NCBI GenBank assembly: GCA_964570625.1
Contig: CAZMYW010000028.1
Coordinates: forward strand, 48,694 to 112,693
Length of the DNA: 64,000 nucleotides
Origin: JBFLXB01 sp964570625
GTDB lineage: Bacteria > Nitrospirota > Nitrospiria > 2-01-FULL-66-17
Direction of reading: 5' to 3'
The notes beneath the pieces were generated by a model, which worked only from the letters and a program-made list of their open reading frames with translations, ran no database searches and had not been told where the DNA came from. The position numbers and the translations under genes were made by a program. The number at the start of each line of letters is the position of its first letter. Position 1 is the stretch's first letter. This document shows positions 8,231 to 16,585 of the stretch, one piece after another.

Positions 8231-8887
8231 ATGGGCGATTCGAGACAGACGTCGGCGCGTGGGCTTCGCGAGCCGTCGTGGGATAGGCTGGCCGGCCTTG
8301 CAATTGTCCTGGCGTTACACGCCGCGGGGCTCTACGCCTTATGGCATTACCAGATTCGCCTGACGCCACAAGAGGCCGTGACGCTCTTTGTGAACTTCAT
8401 CAACCCCCCGCCTCCGGTGCAACAAGAGGAGCCGCCCAAACCCCAACCAAAACCCAAGCCGGTCGAACCGGAACCGCTGCCACCGGAGCCACAGCAGATC
8501 GTGGTCGAAGCACCGGTGGTCATGGCCGAAGAACCGGTGGCTCCGCCCCCACCTCCGGAACCGGTGATCGATGTGCCACCCGAGCCGCAAGTCCCGGTGA
8601 TGCTGGCGTCGGAACTCGCGGTGACCTGTCCCAAGCGTTCGCCGCCGGTGTATCCCATGGCATCTCGCAAGAGCGGTGAAGAAGGCCGGGTGGTGCTGTG
8701 GGTGGAATTAGACCAACACGGCCGGATGGGCACGGTTCGCGTGGAGACCAGCAGCGGATCTCAACGGCTTGATGGCGCGGCAACGGCCGCGGTCAAAACC
8801 TGGCGCTGCACCCCGGCCACGCGCAACGGCGTGACTGTGGCGGCGGTCGCGCTCCAACCATTTGTCTTCAGCCTGGAAGGACAGTGA
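8231..8887 (+). CDS. tonB: TonB energy-transducing protein
   Basis: 218 residues. It links the inner-membrane ExbBD motor to outer-membrane receptors. A single N-terminal anchor (LAGLAIVLALHAAGLYALW, with the typical conserved His) is followed by a Pro/Glu/Lys-rich periplasmic spacer (residues 60-115), then the TonB C-terminal domain (SPPVYPMASRKSGEEGRVVLWVELDQHG to the end) with the YP motif. The start ATG 8231 has AGGGG 6 bases upstream. It is followed after one base by exbB. Confidence 0.92.
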   Translation: MGDSRQTSARGLREPSWDRLAGLAIVLALHAAGLYALWHYQIRLTPQEAVTLFVNFINPPPPVQQEEPPKPQPKPKPVEPEPLPPEPQQIVVEAPVVMAEEPVAPPPPPEPVIDVPPEPQVPVMLASELAVTCPKRSPPVYPMASRKSGEEGRVVLWVELDQHGRMGTVRVETSSGSQRLDGAATAAVKTWRCTPATRNGVTVAAVALQPFVFSLEGQ

Positions 8888-8888
8888 C

Positions 8889-9617
8889 ATGGAACAAAGT
8901 ATCGGGTTCGCGCACTTTCTCACGCAAACGGATGCCATCGGCAAGGGCGTGCTCCTTATATTGCTCGTGCTGTCCGTGGCCAGCTGGTACTTGATGCTCA
9001 CCAAAGCCATCGCCAACGTGATGGCGCGCCGACGAGCCGATGCGTTTCTGGCCCGCTTCTGGGAAGCCGACTCGCTCAAAGACGTCCGCGTCGCGCTCGA
9101 AAATCAGACGCCGGACAACGCCTTCGCTGAAGTGGCCGCCCAGGCGCTCAATGCGGTGAACGACAGCGAGCGGCATGGCCTCCAGAAACTCGCAGCCACC
9201 GGTGGCTCAGGTGAGCTGGTCACTCGGGTCCTGCGCAACGGGCTCGACCAAGAATCCGCGCGCGTCGAACACGGGTTGACTGTCCTGGCGTCCGCCGGAT
9301 CGGCCGCGCCGTTCATCGGGCTCTTCGGCACAGTGTGGGGGATCTACCGCGCGCTGGTCAACATCGGGCTCTCCGGCCAAGGCACGTTGGACAAGGTGGC
9401 GGGCCCGGTGGGCGAGGCGTTGATCATGACCGCGCTCGGTCTCGCGGTGGCGATCCCCGCGGTCCTGGCCTACAACTCGTTCAACCGGCGCAATCGCATG
9501 TGGCTGGCGAAACTGGATGCTTTCGCGCACGATCTGTACGTGCTCATCACGGTCGGCGCCAAGGCGAACAGTTCGGCCGGTGAAGGTCGTCCGTTGCGCG
9601 CGGCCGCGTCTCGCTGA
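8889..9617 (+). CDS. exbB: ExbB/TolQ-family proton channel subunit
   Basis: 242 residues starting at ATG 8889, one base after the tonB stop. Three membrane segments are seen: GVLLILLVLSVASWYLMLTK, then SAAPFIGLFGTVWGIYRAL and GEALIMTALGLAVAIPAVLAYN, with the family signature GLFGTVWGI. With ExbD it forms the proton-driven motor of the TonB system in the inner membrane. The order tonB-exbB-exbD on one transcript supports a dedicated TonB set. Confidence 0.93.
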   Translation: MEQSIGFAHFLTQTDAIGKGVLLILLVLSVASWYLMLTKAIANVMARRRADAFLARFWEADSLKDVRVALENQTPDNAFAEVAAQALNAVNDSERHGLQKLAATGGSGELVTRVLRNGLDQESARVEHGLTVLASAGSAAPFIGLFGTVWGIYRALVNIGLSGQGTLDKVAGPVGEALIMTALGLAVAIPAVLAYNSFNRRNRMWLAKLDAFAHDLYVLITVGAKANSSAGEGRPLRAAASR

Positions 9618-9625
9618 AGGAGATC

Positions 9626-10051
9626 ATGATGGCGATGGGAAGCTTCGAAGGACGCCGCCAGCACGGTCCCATGGCGGATATCAACGTCGTCCCCCTGGTC
9701 GACGTGATGCTGGTGTTGCTGGTGATCTTCATCATTACGGCGCCGCTCCTGACTCACGCGGTGAAGGTCGATCTGCCCAAGGCCTCGAGCAGTCCCAACT
9801 TAACCCAGCCCGACCACATCCAATTCGCCATCGGAGAAGACGGCAGCCTGTTCTGGAATGGAGTGCCCGTCACCATGGAGGAACTCGGACCGCGGTTTGC
9901 CGAGGCAGCCCTGCGTCAGCCCCAACCGGAGGTGCATATCCGCGCCGACCGGCTGACCCACTACGATCACGTGGCCAAAGTCATGGCGGCGGCCGCCAAG
10001 GCCGGACTGGGGCGAATCGGGTTCGTGTCCGACCCGGAGAATAGATCATGA
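9626..10051 (+). CDS. exbD: ExbD/TolR-family motor subunit
   Basis: 141 residues. AAGGAG precedes ATG 9626; the second ATG at 9629 is also possible. The N-terminus MADINVVPLVDVMLVLLVIFIITAP carries the conserved membrane Asp (VDVMLVLL) that takes part in proton flow. A periplasmic domain of about 90 residues follows. The last codons overlap the PepSY start (ATGA at 10048), so the genes are translationally coupled. Confidence 0.93.
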   Translation: MMAMGSFEGRRQHGPMADINVVPLVDVMLVLLVIFIITAPLLTHAVKVDLPKASSSPNLTQPDHIQFAIGEDGSLFWNGVPVTMEELGPRFAEAALRQPQPEVHIRADRLTHYDHVAKVMAAAAKAGLGRIGFVSDPENRS

Positions 10052-11409
10052 CGACGGCCGAGCGATCCTCGTCCCGCAAGCCCTGGCCTGACTATCGCGC
10101 GATTTGGCGATGGCACTTCTACGCGGGGTTGTTTTCGATTCCATTCGTGGTCGTGCTGTCGATCACCGGCGCGATCTATCTGTTCAGACCGCAAGCAGAG
10201 CCGTGGCTCGAACGCTCCTACGACCATCTGGCGCTCACAGGGTCCCCCGCCAGCGCAGCAGCTCAGGTCACGGCTGCACTCGCCGCTGTGCCCGGAACGA
10301 CGCTGAAAGCGTACGAATTGCCTCAGGCGCCGGACGCGGCTGCTCGGGTCATCGTCAATCGCGAAGAAGATCAGATCCGGGTGTTCCTCCACCCTGAAAC
10401 GCTCCAAGTGCTCACGGTCATCCCCGAGCAGGATCGATTCATGGAAGTGATTTCCGCGCTCCACGGCAAGCTGCTCCTGGGAGATTGGGGATCGGGAATC
10501 GTGGAGCTGGCGGCCTCGTGGGCGATCGTCATGATCATCACCGGTTTATATCTCTGGTGGCCGCGGCAGGCGCGGAGTCTGGCCGGCATCGCCTATCCAC
10601 GTCTCAACGGCGGCACACGCCTATTCTGGCGCGACATCCATGCGGTCACCGGTGTCTGGGTTTCCAGCCTCGCGCTCTTCCTGTTACTGACGGGCCTGCC
10701 GTGGGCCAAGGTCTGGGGCGACTATTTCAAGGAAGTCCGTCGGCTCACCGGGACAGCCGTGATCAAACAGGATTGGCCCACCGGGAGTGCTTCGGGACAA
10801 ACCGCACAGCCTGCAGCCGGTCCGGCGTCGAGCCTGGTGGTGTCGTCGGAGCACGCGGAGCACATGGCCCAATCAGGGGGACAAGCTGTCGCCGAGCCCT
10901 CCCTCAGCTATGCCGCAATCGACAGGATGGTGGCGACTGTTCGTCCGCTCAATCTGGCCCCGCCCGTGCTGATTTCCCCACCCAAGAAGGATAGCTCCGA
11001 TTGGACCGCGAAGTCCGACGCGCAAAACCGGACGTTGCGCGTCAATCTGGTCCTCGATGGATCGACCGGCGCGACCCTGAAACGAGAGAACTTCGAGGAC
11101 CGTCATATCATTGATCGAGTCGTGGGCATCGGGATCGCGGCCCACGAAGGGCAGCTTTTCGGGTGGCCCAATCAGCTTCTGGGCGTATTGACCGCGATCG
11201 GGTTGATCCTTTTGAGCGTCAGTTCCGTCATCATGTGGTGGCGCAGACGCCCCGAGGGTGGCTCACCCTGGACCAGTTCCTCACCGACCCCCGCCAAGCC
11301 GGAGTCTCCGGCACGCAAACGCCGGAGTCGCTTGCGCAGGGCCGACACGACCGTCGGACGATTCTCGGTGGGTTCTATGAACGACAGATCGATGACGCCA
11401 CTGTCCTGA
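10048..11409 (+). CDS. PepSY-associated inner-membrane protein (iron-uptake type), altered C-terminus
   Basis: 453 residues. The family has four membrane helices and periplasmic PepSY modules, and is often found with siderophore receptors, where a role in iron reduction is proposed. Visible features are WRWHFYAGLFSIPFVVVLSITGAIYLF, the middle pair (SWAIVMIITGLYLWWPR and WRDIHAVTGVWVSSLALFLLLTGLPWAKVWGDYF), and the last helix LLGVLTAIGLILLSVSSVIMWWRRRP. After that helix the last ~45 residues are basic and low-complexity. The frame then runs into a receptor fragment read in another frame, so the natural C-terminus may be lost. Confidence 0.85.
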   Translation: MTTAERSSSRKPWPDYRAIWRWHFYAGLFSIPFVVVLSITGAIYLFRPQAEPWLERSYDHLALTGSPASAAAQVTAALAAVPGTTLKAYELPQAPDAAARVIVNREEDQIRVFLHPETLQVLTVIPEQDRFMEVISALHGKLLLGDWGSGIVELAASWAIVMIITGLYLWWPRQARSLAGIAYPRLNGGTRLFWRDIHAVTGVWVSSLALFLLLTGLPWAKVWGDYFKEVRRLTGTAVIKQDWPTGSASGQTAQPAAGPASSLVVSSEHAEHMAQSGGQAVAEPSLSYAAIDRMVATVRPLNLAPPVLISPPKKDSSDWTAKSDAQNRTLRVNLVLDGSTGATLKRENFEDRHIIDRVVGIGIAAHEGQLFGWPNQLLGVLTAIGLILLSVSSVIMWWRRRPEGGSPWTSSSPTPAKPESPARKRRSRLRRADTTVGRFSVGSMNDRSMTPLS

Positions 11410-12653
11410 CGATGGGGAATGATTTCGACGTCAAGGACATCAACCAGATCTTCAGCACGATCACCGACAACATCAACCCGAACTTCAAGCACTACACCGA
11501 CCTTCGCCACAACGGGAGTCTGATGGGCACTCCGCTGCGCAGCTACGTCGGTTTCTTCGCCAACTACATGGAGCAAGAAGGCCAGACGTTCGTGAACAAG
11601 AACGATTTCACAGGGACCCGCGGCGCTCTCACCCAAAAGAACCGCGCCTCCATCACCAATATCGGAGCCCGAGCCCGTGGAGATTGGGATTTCACTCCAC
11701 AGTGGACGGCAGCCGCCGGTGTCGGCTACGAGAACTCCTTGATCCGCGCCACGGTCAATCGTTATACGAACGCCGGCGCTCCGCAGGCCACGGATCCGGT
11801 CGTCAATCTGGATCGGACGTTCAGGAACATCGCACCGGAACTTTCTCTGACCCACAAATCCAGCCAGGACACGCGTCAATGGATCCGAGCCTCCACGGGT
11901 TATGCCATCCCGGGCATCGGGAACCTCACCACCGGGCCCGATGGCAATCCCGGCACAAATTTTGATCTGAATGCCCAAAAGAATCTCGGTTTCGAACTCG
12001 GCAGCGACACCGCCATCGGGCCCCGGTCAACTCTGCAGCTGGTGGGCTTCTGGACGCTCTTTAGGGATGAGATCATCTCGCAGAATGTGCTGCTCTCCGG
12101 CGGCGGCACAGGAACGATCTCGGTGAACGCGGACAAATCCGATTATCGCGGCATCGAGGTCTCCACCTCGGTCACACCTGCAAAGGGATTCCAGATCATC
12201 GGCGCCTACACCTACATCGAGGCGACCTACCAACGGTTCGACGATCAGTACGTCGTTGCCGGCGTTCCGACCGTCGTCAGCCGGGACGGCAAGGAGATCC
12301 CCAGCGTGGAAAAGAACGTCCTCGATGCGAAGGTTGCCTACGATCATCCGTCCGGTTTCGGTGGGTGGATCGAAGGCTATTGGGCCGGTGAATTCTACGT
12401 CAACAACGCCAACACCCTGGAGGCTCCGGGGTACGTGGTGATGCGTGCCAATGTGCACCACGACTTCACTTTCACCTCGGGTCCGATTCGGTTCGTCAAG
12501 GCGTATGCGCAAGTGGACAATCTTTTCGATCGACAGTACGTGTCATCCGCCGCCGTGGTCGGGGACACCCCGGGGGTGCCGGATTCGGCGAAACAGTCCT
12601 TCTTCGCCGGGAATAGTCGGTCGGTGTATGGAGGCGTGACGGTCGGCTTCTAG
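11334..12653 (+). pseudogene. TonB-dependent receptor, 5'-truncated (barrel part only)
   Basis: From about 11334 the frame reads like the middle of a TonB-dependent receptor: RRTILGGFYERQIDDATVLTMG, many amphipathic strands (FQIIGAYTYIEATYQRF, AYAQVDNLFDRQYVSSA) and the terminal GGVTVGF. The signal peptide, TonB box, plug and first strands are absent; full receptors have 650-800 residues, here about 440. The frame is open upstream to 11163 but overlaps PepSY there. A start at ATG 11412 right after the PepSY stop would have no signal peptide. A deletion joining PepSY to the receptor, natural or from assembly, is the simplest reading. The frame itself has no internal stops. Confidence 0.8.
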
Positions 12654-12713
12654 CGGCGCCTGTCCATGAATGAGACGGCGGCGCGCGTGACGTGGCGGTC
12701 GCTCGATCAACCG

Positions 12714-12740
12714 ACGGGGGCGAGACCTTCTCGCCCCCGT
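12714..12740 (+). terminator. Perfect 12-bp hairpin, likely terminator after the TonB region
   Basis: ACGGGGGCGAGA (12714-12725), loop CCT, TCTCGCCCCCGT (12729-12740). It lies 60 bases after the receptor stop. There is no U-tract, so termination efficiency is uncertain, but the perfect GC stem is strong. Confidence 0.6.
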
Positions 12741-12748
12741 CCCTGGTC

Positions 12749-12774
12749 CCGGAAAGACTAGTGGGTCTTTCCGG
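12749..12774 (+). terminator. Second hairpin in tandem
   Basis: CCGGAAAGAC (12749-12758), loop TAGTGG, GTCTTTCCGG (12765-12774), a perfect 10-bp stem 8 bases after the first hairpin. Again there is no U-tract. The tandem arrangement suggests a double transcription end or RNA stabiliser. Confidence 0.5.
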
Positions 12775-13013
12775 CGTGCCCCCACCGAGGGCCGTCTCTG
12801 GGTGTGGATCGCAAGGGCCGATTCTATGCCCTGAACTAATCAGAGCACTGGCACATCAGCAGTAATTCCGCTGTAAGAGCACCCTGGACCTCGTCCAGGG
12901 TTATCCACAGCCCCCCTCACCCCTTCCAAGAAGGGGAATGAAATCAGCGCCCTTTCGGTCAAGTAAGAACAGTGATCCCTGTCCACCACCTCTCCAAGAA
13001 AGGCTACGGTTTT

Positions 13014-14849
13014 ATGGCTGACTACCGGCGTCTTAACGTCACATTCTTCCGCCAATTTGTCCCGTTTGTGTCGTGTTTGGTGGCGTTCATGTTGTTACCT
13101 GGTTGTGGCGGAGGTGGGTCGGGAGACGGTGGGCAACAGAATCCCACCCCTGGGTTAATCGGTGTAGCCGGGGGCACCGTGACGAGCGCGGACGGGAAGG
13201 TCACGCTGGTGGTCCCGCAAAACGCGGTGAACGGCGATACCCAGTTTACAATCGATCCTGCGAATGGCTTTCCGCCGTCCAGCCGCATTGTCGGCACGGT
13301 GTACGACATCGAGCCCACAGGAACGTCGTTTCCCATCGGCGCACGTCCCCAACTGACCATCACCTACGGCACGCTCCCAGTTGGAGTGGCTCCTGCCACT
13401 CTCACCCTCGGTACGCTTCAGAACGGGCTATGGACCAATGTGCCAGGTTCAGCGGGCAATCTGACGGATCGGACAGTCACGGCTCCCCTGGAGCACCTCA
13501 GCCCGTACGCCGTGCTACAGCCTGGTGAGGAGCCTAACCAAAACCCGATCGCCAGCGCAGGAGGGCCGTACTTAGCCCAAGTTAGCCAGGTTATCACGTT
13601 CACCGCGGTCGGAACGGTTGATCCGGATGACGTCCTGTTGACTTATACGTGGAATTTTGGCGATAACCCCGGTTCTGTGAGCGTTACCACGCTGACCACG
13701 ACACACGCCTACGCCTCACCGGGAGACTTCACGGTGACGCTGACTGTCTCGGACGGTCGTGGCGGGTCGGACTCGAAACAAACCACCGCCGAGATCACCG
13801 ACCTCCCCCCACCCAATACTCCCCCAATCGCAGACGCGGGTGGGCCCTATGTCGGTATAGTGGGCCAATCGATCCCGTTCAGCGCGGCCGATTCCAGCGA
13901 CTTAGAGGGCCACTCGCTGACCTACGTCTGGGATTTCGGGAACGGCGGAACCGCCAATGGAATGACCCCCATGTATGCCTATACCTCTGATCAGACCTGG
14001 CCGGTCAAAGTGACGGTCTCCGACTCGGCCGGCGCGTCCGACGAGGATGTCACGACCGCCACCATTAGCCCAATACCCACAACCAATCACCCGCCGGTCA
14101 TCACCAGCACGACGATTCCGACGACAGGTCTCACAAACCAGGTCCTCGCATTTAACGCCGTGGCGACGGATGTGGACGGAAATGCGCTGACCTACACTTG
14201 GAGTTTCGGGGATCAAACGAGCACTCCGGCCGACCCCTTCACCTCCGCCACACACGCGTACAGCGCGGCCGGCACGTTCACGGTCGCGTTGACGGTGAAC
14301 GATGGGCACGGAGGGCAGGCGTCCGCATCAGGAACCGTGACCATCACAACCCCGGCTCTCCCCGTCGCGTTTTCGCAGACCTACCCGATTTATTTACGGC
14401 AGAGCACCGACTTTGGGTATACGTGGTTGTACGCGATGACGTTGAGCGGTTCCGGCGTTCCACCCCTGCGGTTTCACATTGTCTCGTTCCCCACCCACCG
14501 GGAAAACAATCCTCTTGCACCGATGGATCTGCTCATCGGTAGCTACTATCAGTGGTGGGATCCCGTCGGGGCCGGGTGGCGGCCGGAATGCCGAACTCCC
14601 CCGGTCAGGGACCAGAGTTGTCGAGCAGCCACGTCGTCGCACGTCGATCTGACGACACTCGAAGTGATCGTGAGCCCAGGATCCCCCGCAACCGTGGTCT
14701 ACGCACCACAAAAATGTGCGGTGTGGGCGGGGAATCCTCGCACCGACGAATTCACCTTCACGGTGACTGACAAGAACGGACTCACGTCCGCCCCGGCGAC
14801 GATCAGCATCACGGTTTACCCTGGCGTCTGTAAAGATGGGACACACTAA
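13014..14849 (+). CDS. PKD-repeat surface lipoprotein A
   Basis: 611 residues from ATG 13014. The signal sequence ends in the lipobox LPGC (Cys31), followed by GGGGSGDGG. A ZU5-like module comes next (AGGTVTSADGKVTLVVPQNAV to LEHLSPYAVL, about 48-180). Three PKD domains follow: PIASAGGPYLAQ..YTWNFGD, PIADAGGPYVG..YVWDFGNG and a third ending YTWSFGD. The C-terminal domain (about 460-611) is shared with the two lipoproteins at 16586 and 20498: PLRFHIVSFPTH, VVYAPQKC and DEFTFTVTDKNGLTSAPA, with a last Cys near the end. Such proteins usually sit on the outer membrane and bind partners or polymers. Function is unknown. Confidence 0.75.
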   Translation: MADYRRLNVTFFRQFVPFVSCLVAFMLLPGCGGGGSGDGGQQNPTPGLIGVAGGTVTSADGKVTLVVPQNAVNGDTQFTIDPANGFPPSSRIVGTVYDIEPTGTSFPIGARPQLTITYGTLPVGVAPATLTLGTLQNGLWTNVPGSAGNLTDRTVTAPLEHLSPYAVLQPGEEPNQNPIASAGGPYLAQVSQVITFTAVGTVDPDDVLLTYTWNFGDNPGSVSVTTLTTTHAYASPGDFTVTLTVSDGRGGSDSKQTTAEITDLPPPNTPPIADAGGPYVGIVGQSIPFSAADSSDLEGHSLTYVWDFGNGGTANGMTPMYAYTSDQTWPVKVTVSDSAGASDEDVTTATISPIPTTNHPPVITSTTIPTTGLTNQVLAFNAVATDVDGNALTYTWSFGDQTSTPADPFTSATHAYSAAGTFTVALTVNDGHGGQASASGTVTITTPALPVAFSQTYPIYLRQSTDFGYTWLYAMTLSGSGVPPLRFHIVSFPTHRENNPLAPMDLLIGSYYQWWDPVGAGWRPECRTPPVRDQSCRAATSSHVDLTTLEVIVSPGSPATVVYAPQKCAVWAGNPRTDEFTFTVTDKNGLTSAPATISITVYPGVCKDGTH

Positions 14850-15033
14850 GCCATTGTAAAATAAACAATTTTATGGACACTCGCGTAACGACGGCGGCGG
14901 GACGCAGGGAATGAAGGCTTCCACCCATCGGTCTTTCCGCTGGTATACAACGAACCCGTATACAACTACATAGAAATCGTCCGGCACAGGGGGTGCCGAA
15001 CGTCGTCAGACTCGCCGATCGACAGGAGACTGC
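14850..15033. other. Intergenic leader of the cytochrome-porin gene
   Basis: 184 bases without a gene. The first 40 are A+T-rich, with TAAAAT/ATTTTA facing each other (about 14860-14876). The middle holds the GTATACAAC direct repeat (14943-14966). An AGGAGA ribosome-binding site precedes 15034. Confidence 0.5.
14943..14966 (+). promoter_or_regulatory. Direct repeat GTATACAAC, possible operator
   Basis: GTATACAAC occurs at 14943-14951 and again at 14958-14966, 15 bases apart start to start. Each copy contains the palindrome GTATAC. The spacing is about one and a half helical turns. It is about 70-90 bases upstream of the cytochrome-porin start, a suitable place for a regulator. Confidence 0.4.
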
Positions 15034-16530
15034 ATGGGGGTAGTTGGAGGACTCGGAGATCACATACGGTTGATGGATACTCAGAAGGTGGTCTGTGGTG
15101 GAATGCTGGCGGCGGTCTTCGTGGTGTTTGCATGGACAGACGCCCAGGCCATTCCAGCCTTTGCTCGCAAATACGACATGGACTGTAGTCACTGCCACGT
15201 GATGGCGCCGAAGCTCAACAAGGTGGGCGAAAAGTTCCACGACAACTTTACGCTCAAAGAGGCCGTCGGAGACCTCTCGGAAGAGATGCGAGACCGCATC
15301 AAGGCGGAAGACCCCGAAGACGTCCACCCGGCGTTTTGGCCGGTGTCGATCCGAATCGCCGGCGGCTATCAGTACAATAAAAAAGACAACCAATTGGTCG
15401 ACAGCAACCCGGACGCTCTTGAGTCAGTTACCACGAGCACGTTCGCGCTCGAACGGTTCGAACTCCTGGCCGGTGGTCTGTTCACCCCCGGCATTTCCTA
15501 CTACCTGACGTATTACCCCGAAGCCCTCAATGTCGGCCTCCCCGGACAACCGCCGGTGCACGCACACCCGGGCGCCACGTCAGGGTCTGCGCAGCTCGGC
15601 GCACTGGGGTTCGCGTGGGTGCGGTTCGCCGATGTGTTGGGACAGATGAAGACAGACGACGAAGACGCGCATCAAGACGAGGGCGAGGCCCATGGCCATG
15701 ACGAACCCAAACACGCGCATGGTCAAGACCTGATTGTCGGGAGCCACGAGTTGCATCTGACCCTCTCGGGGCATCATCGGCTGACAACTGCACCTTACCT
15801 GGCCTACCGGTACGACCCGCGTCCGCTACCAGTCACAGCCCTTTCCCAAACGTTCAATCTCGATGCCCCTCAACTGGGCGCGTCGATCGACGGCGCGACT
15901 CCCTGGTTCGGGTATGCCGTCTCGGTGTACAACGGAACCAGCAGCTCTCCGGATGACAACACCGCGCTGGACCTGTTCGCCACCGTCAACCAGGAGGTCG
16001 GCGACCATCGTTTCGGCGTCTTCGGCGTACGCGGCACGGCCCCGACCAGTTTTGTGGACACGCCGGGACCGCCCCCGACCCCGATTGCCGGCACCGGGAA
16101 AGACAACCACTCGTTTTACCGCTATGGCGCCGACGCCGATCTAAACTTCGGGCCATTCAATTTGATGCTGTTCGGTCTGTATGGGCAGGTTGATAAGGAG
16201 TTCTTCGGCCCGTCCCTCAACGCCCAGACCGCGACCTATTACGCCGGGTTTGTCGAGGGTGACTACATGATCGAGCCGATACGGACAATGATCATCGGAC
16301 GATACGACCTGATCCGCAATCTGGACCAGGGACTCTCCACCGATCCGGAGGAGAAAGACGATGCCGATGCGTTCACCCTCGCGATCCGGCGCGATCTGGT
16401 GCTGACCAGCCGCGTGAACCTGCAGTTTCACGCCGAGGCGAACACCACCACCACCAAAGCCACCTCGCCGGTCGCGAGCACCGACCAGACCTCCAACACG
16501 CTGTTCGTGGGCTTGGATTGGTCGTTCTAA
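15034..16530 (+). CDS. Cyc2-like monoheme cytochrome-porin fusion
   Basis: 498 residues. The start 15034 has AGGAGA 6-8 bases upstream; ATG 15073 is an alternative. A signal peptide ends at AQA (residue 39). Right after it comes IPAFARKYDMDCSHCH with one c-type heme motif (Cys51, Cys54, His55), then APKLNKVGEKF. The rest is a beta-barrel of about 16 strands ending LFVGLDWSF. This layout, a small heme domain plugging an outer-membrane porin, is that of Cyc2, which takes electrons from extracellular Fe(II). Many related fused cytochrome-porins exist, so the electron donor is not certain. An acidic and His-rich loop (about 206-232, DDEDAHQDEGEAHGHDE) could bind metal. It lies within the lipoprotein cluster. 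Confidence 0.7.
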   Translation: MGVVGGLGDHIRLMDTQKVVCGGMLAAVFVVFAWTDAQAIPAFARKYDMDCSHCHVMAPKLNKVGEKFHDNFTLKEAVGDLSEEMRDRIKAEDPEDVHPAFWPVSIRIAGGYQYNKKDNQLVDSNPDALESVTTSTFALERFELLAGGLFTPGISYYLTYYPEALNVGLPGQPPVHAHPGATSGSAQLGALGFAWVRFADVLGQMKTDDEDAHQDEGEAHGHDEPKHAHGQDLIVGSHELHLTLSGHHRLTTAPYLAYRYDPRPLPVTALSQTFNLDAPQLGASIDGATPWFGYAVSVYNGTSSSPDDNTALDLFATVNQEVGDHRFGVFGVRGTAPTSFVDTPGPPPTPIAGTGKDNHSFYRYGADADLNFGPFNLMLFGLYGQVDKEFFGPSLNAQTATYYAGFVEGDYMIEPIRTMIIGRYDLIRNLDQGLSTDPEEKDDADAFTLAIRRDLVLTSRVNLQFHAEANTTTTKATSPVASTDQTSNTLFVGLDWSF

Positions 16531-16585
16531 CGCCAGGTGATGACGTGACTTCGAAGAACCTGACGAGCAACCAAGGGAACACTCC

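Larger units (their letters stand above)
12654..13013. other. Intergenic region with four hairpins
   Basis: No gene is supported in these 360 bases. It holds two adjacent strong hairpins (12714-12740 and 12749-12774), then ACCCTGGAC/GTCCAGGGT with loop CTC (12881-12901), a DnaA-box 9-mer TTATCCACA (12901-12909), and CCCCTTC/GAAGGGG with loop CAA (12920-12936). It separates the TonB region from the lipoprotein cluster. Confidence 0.6.

Noticed and set aside
428..12909. Possible replication origin from two DnaA-box 9-mers (428 and 12901)
   Set aside because: The boxes are 12 kb apart, single, and without dnaA, dnaN or a box cluster.
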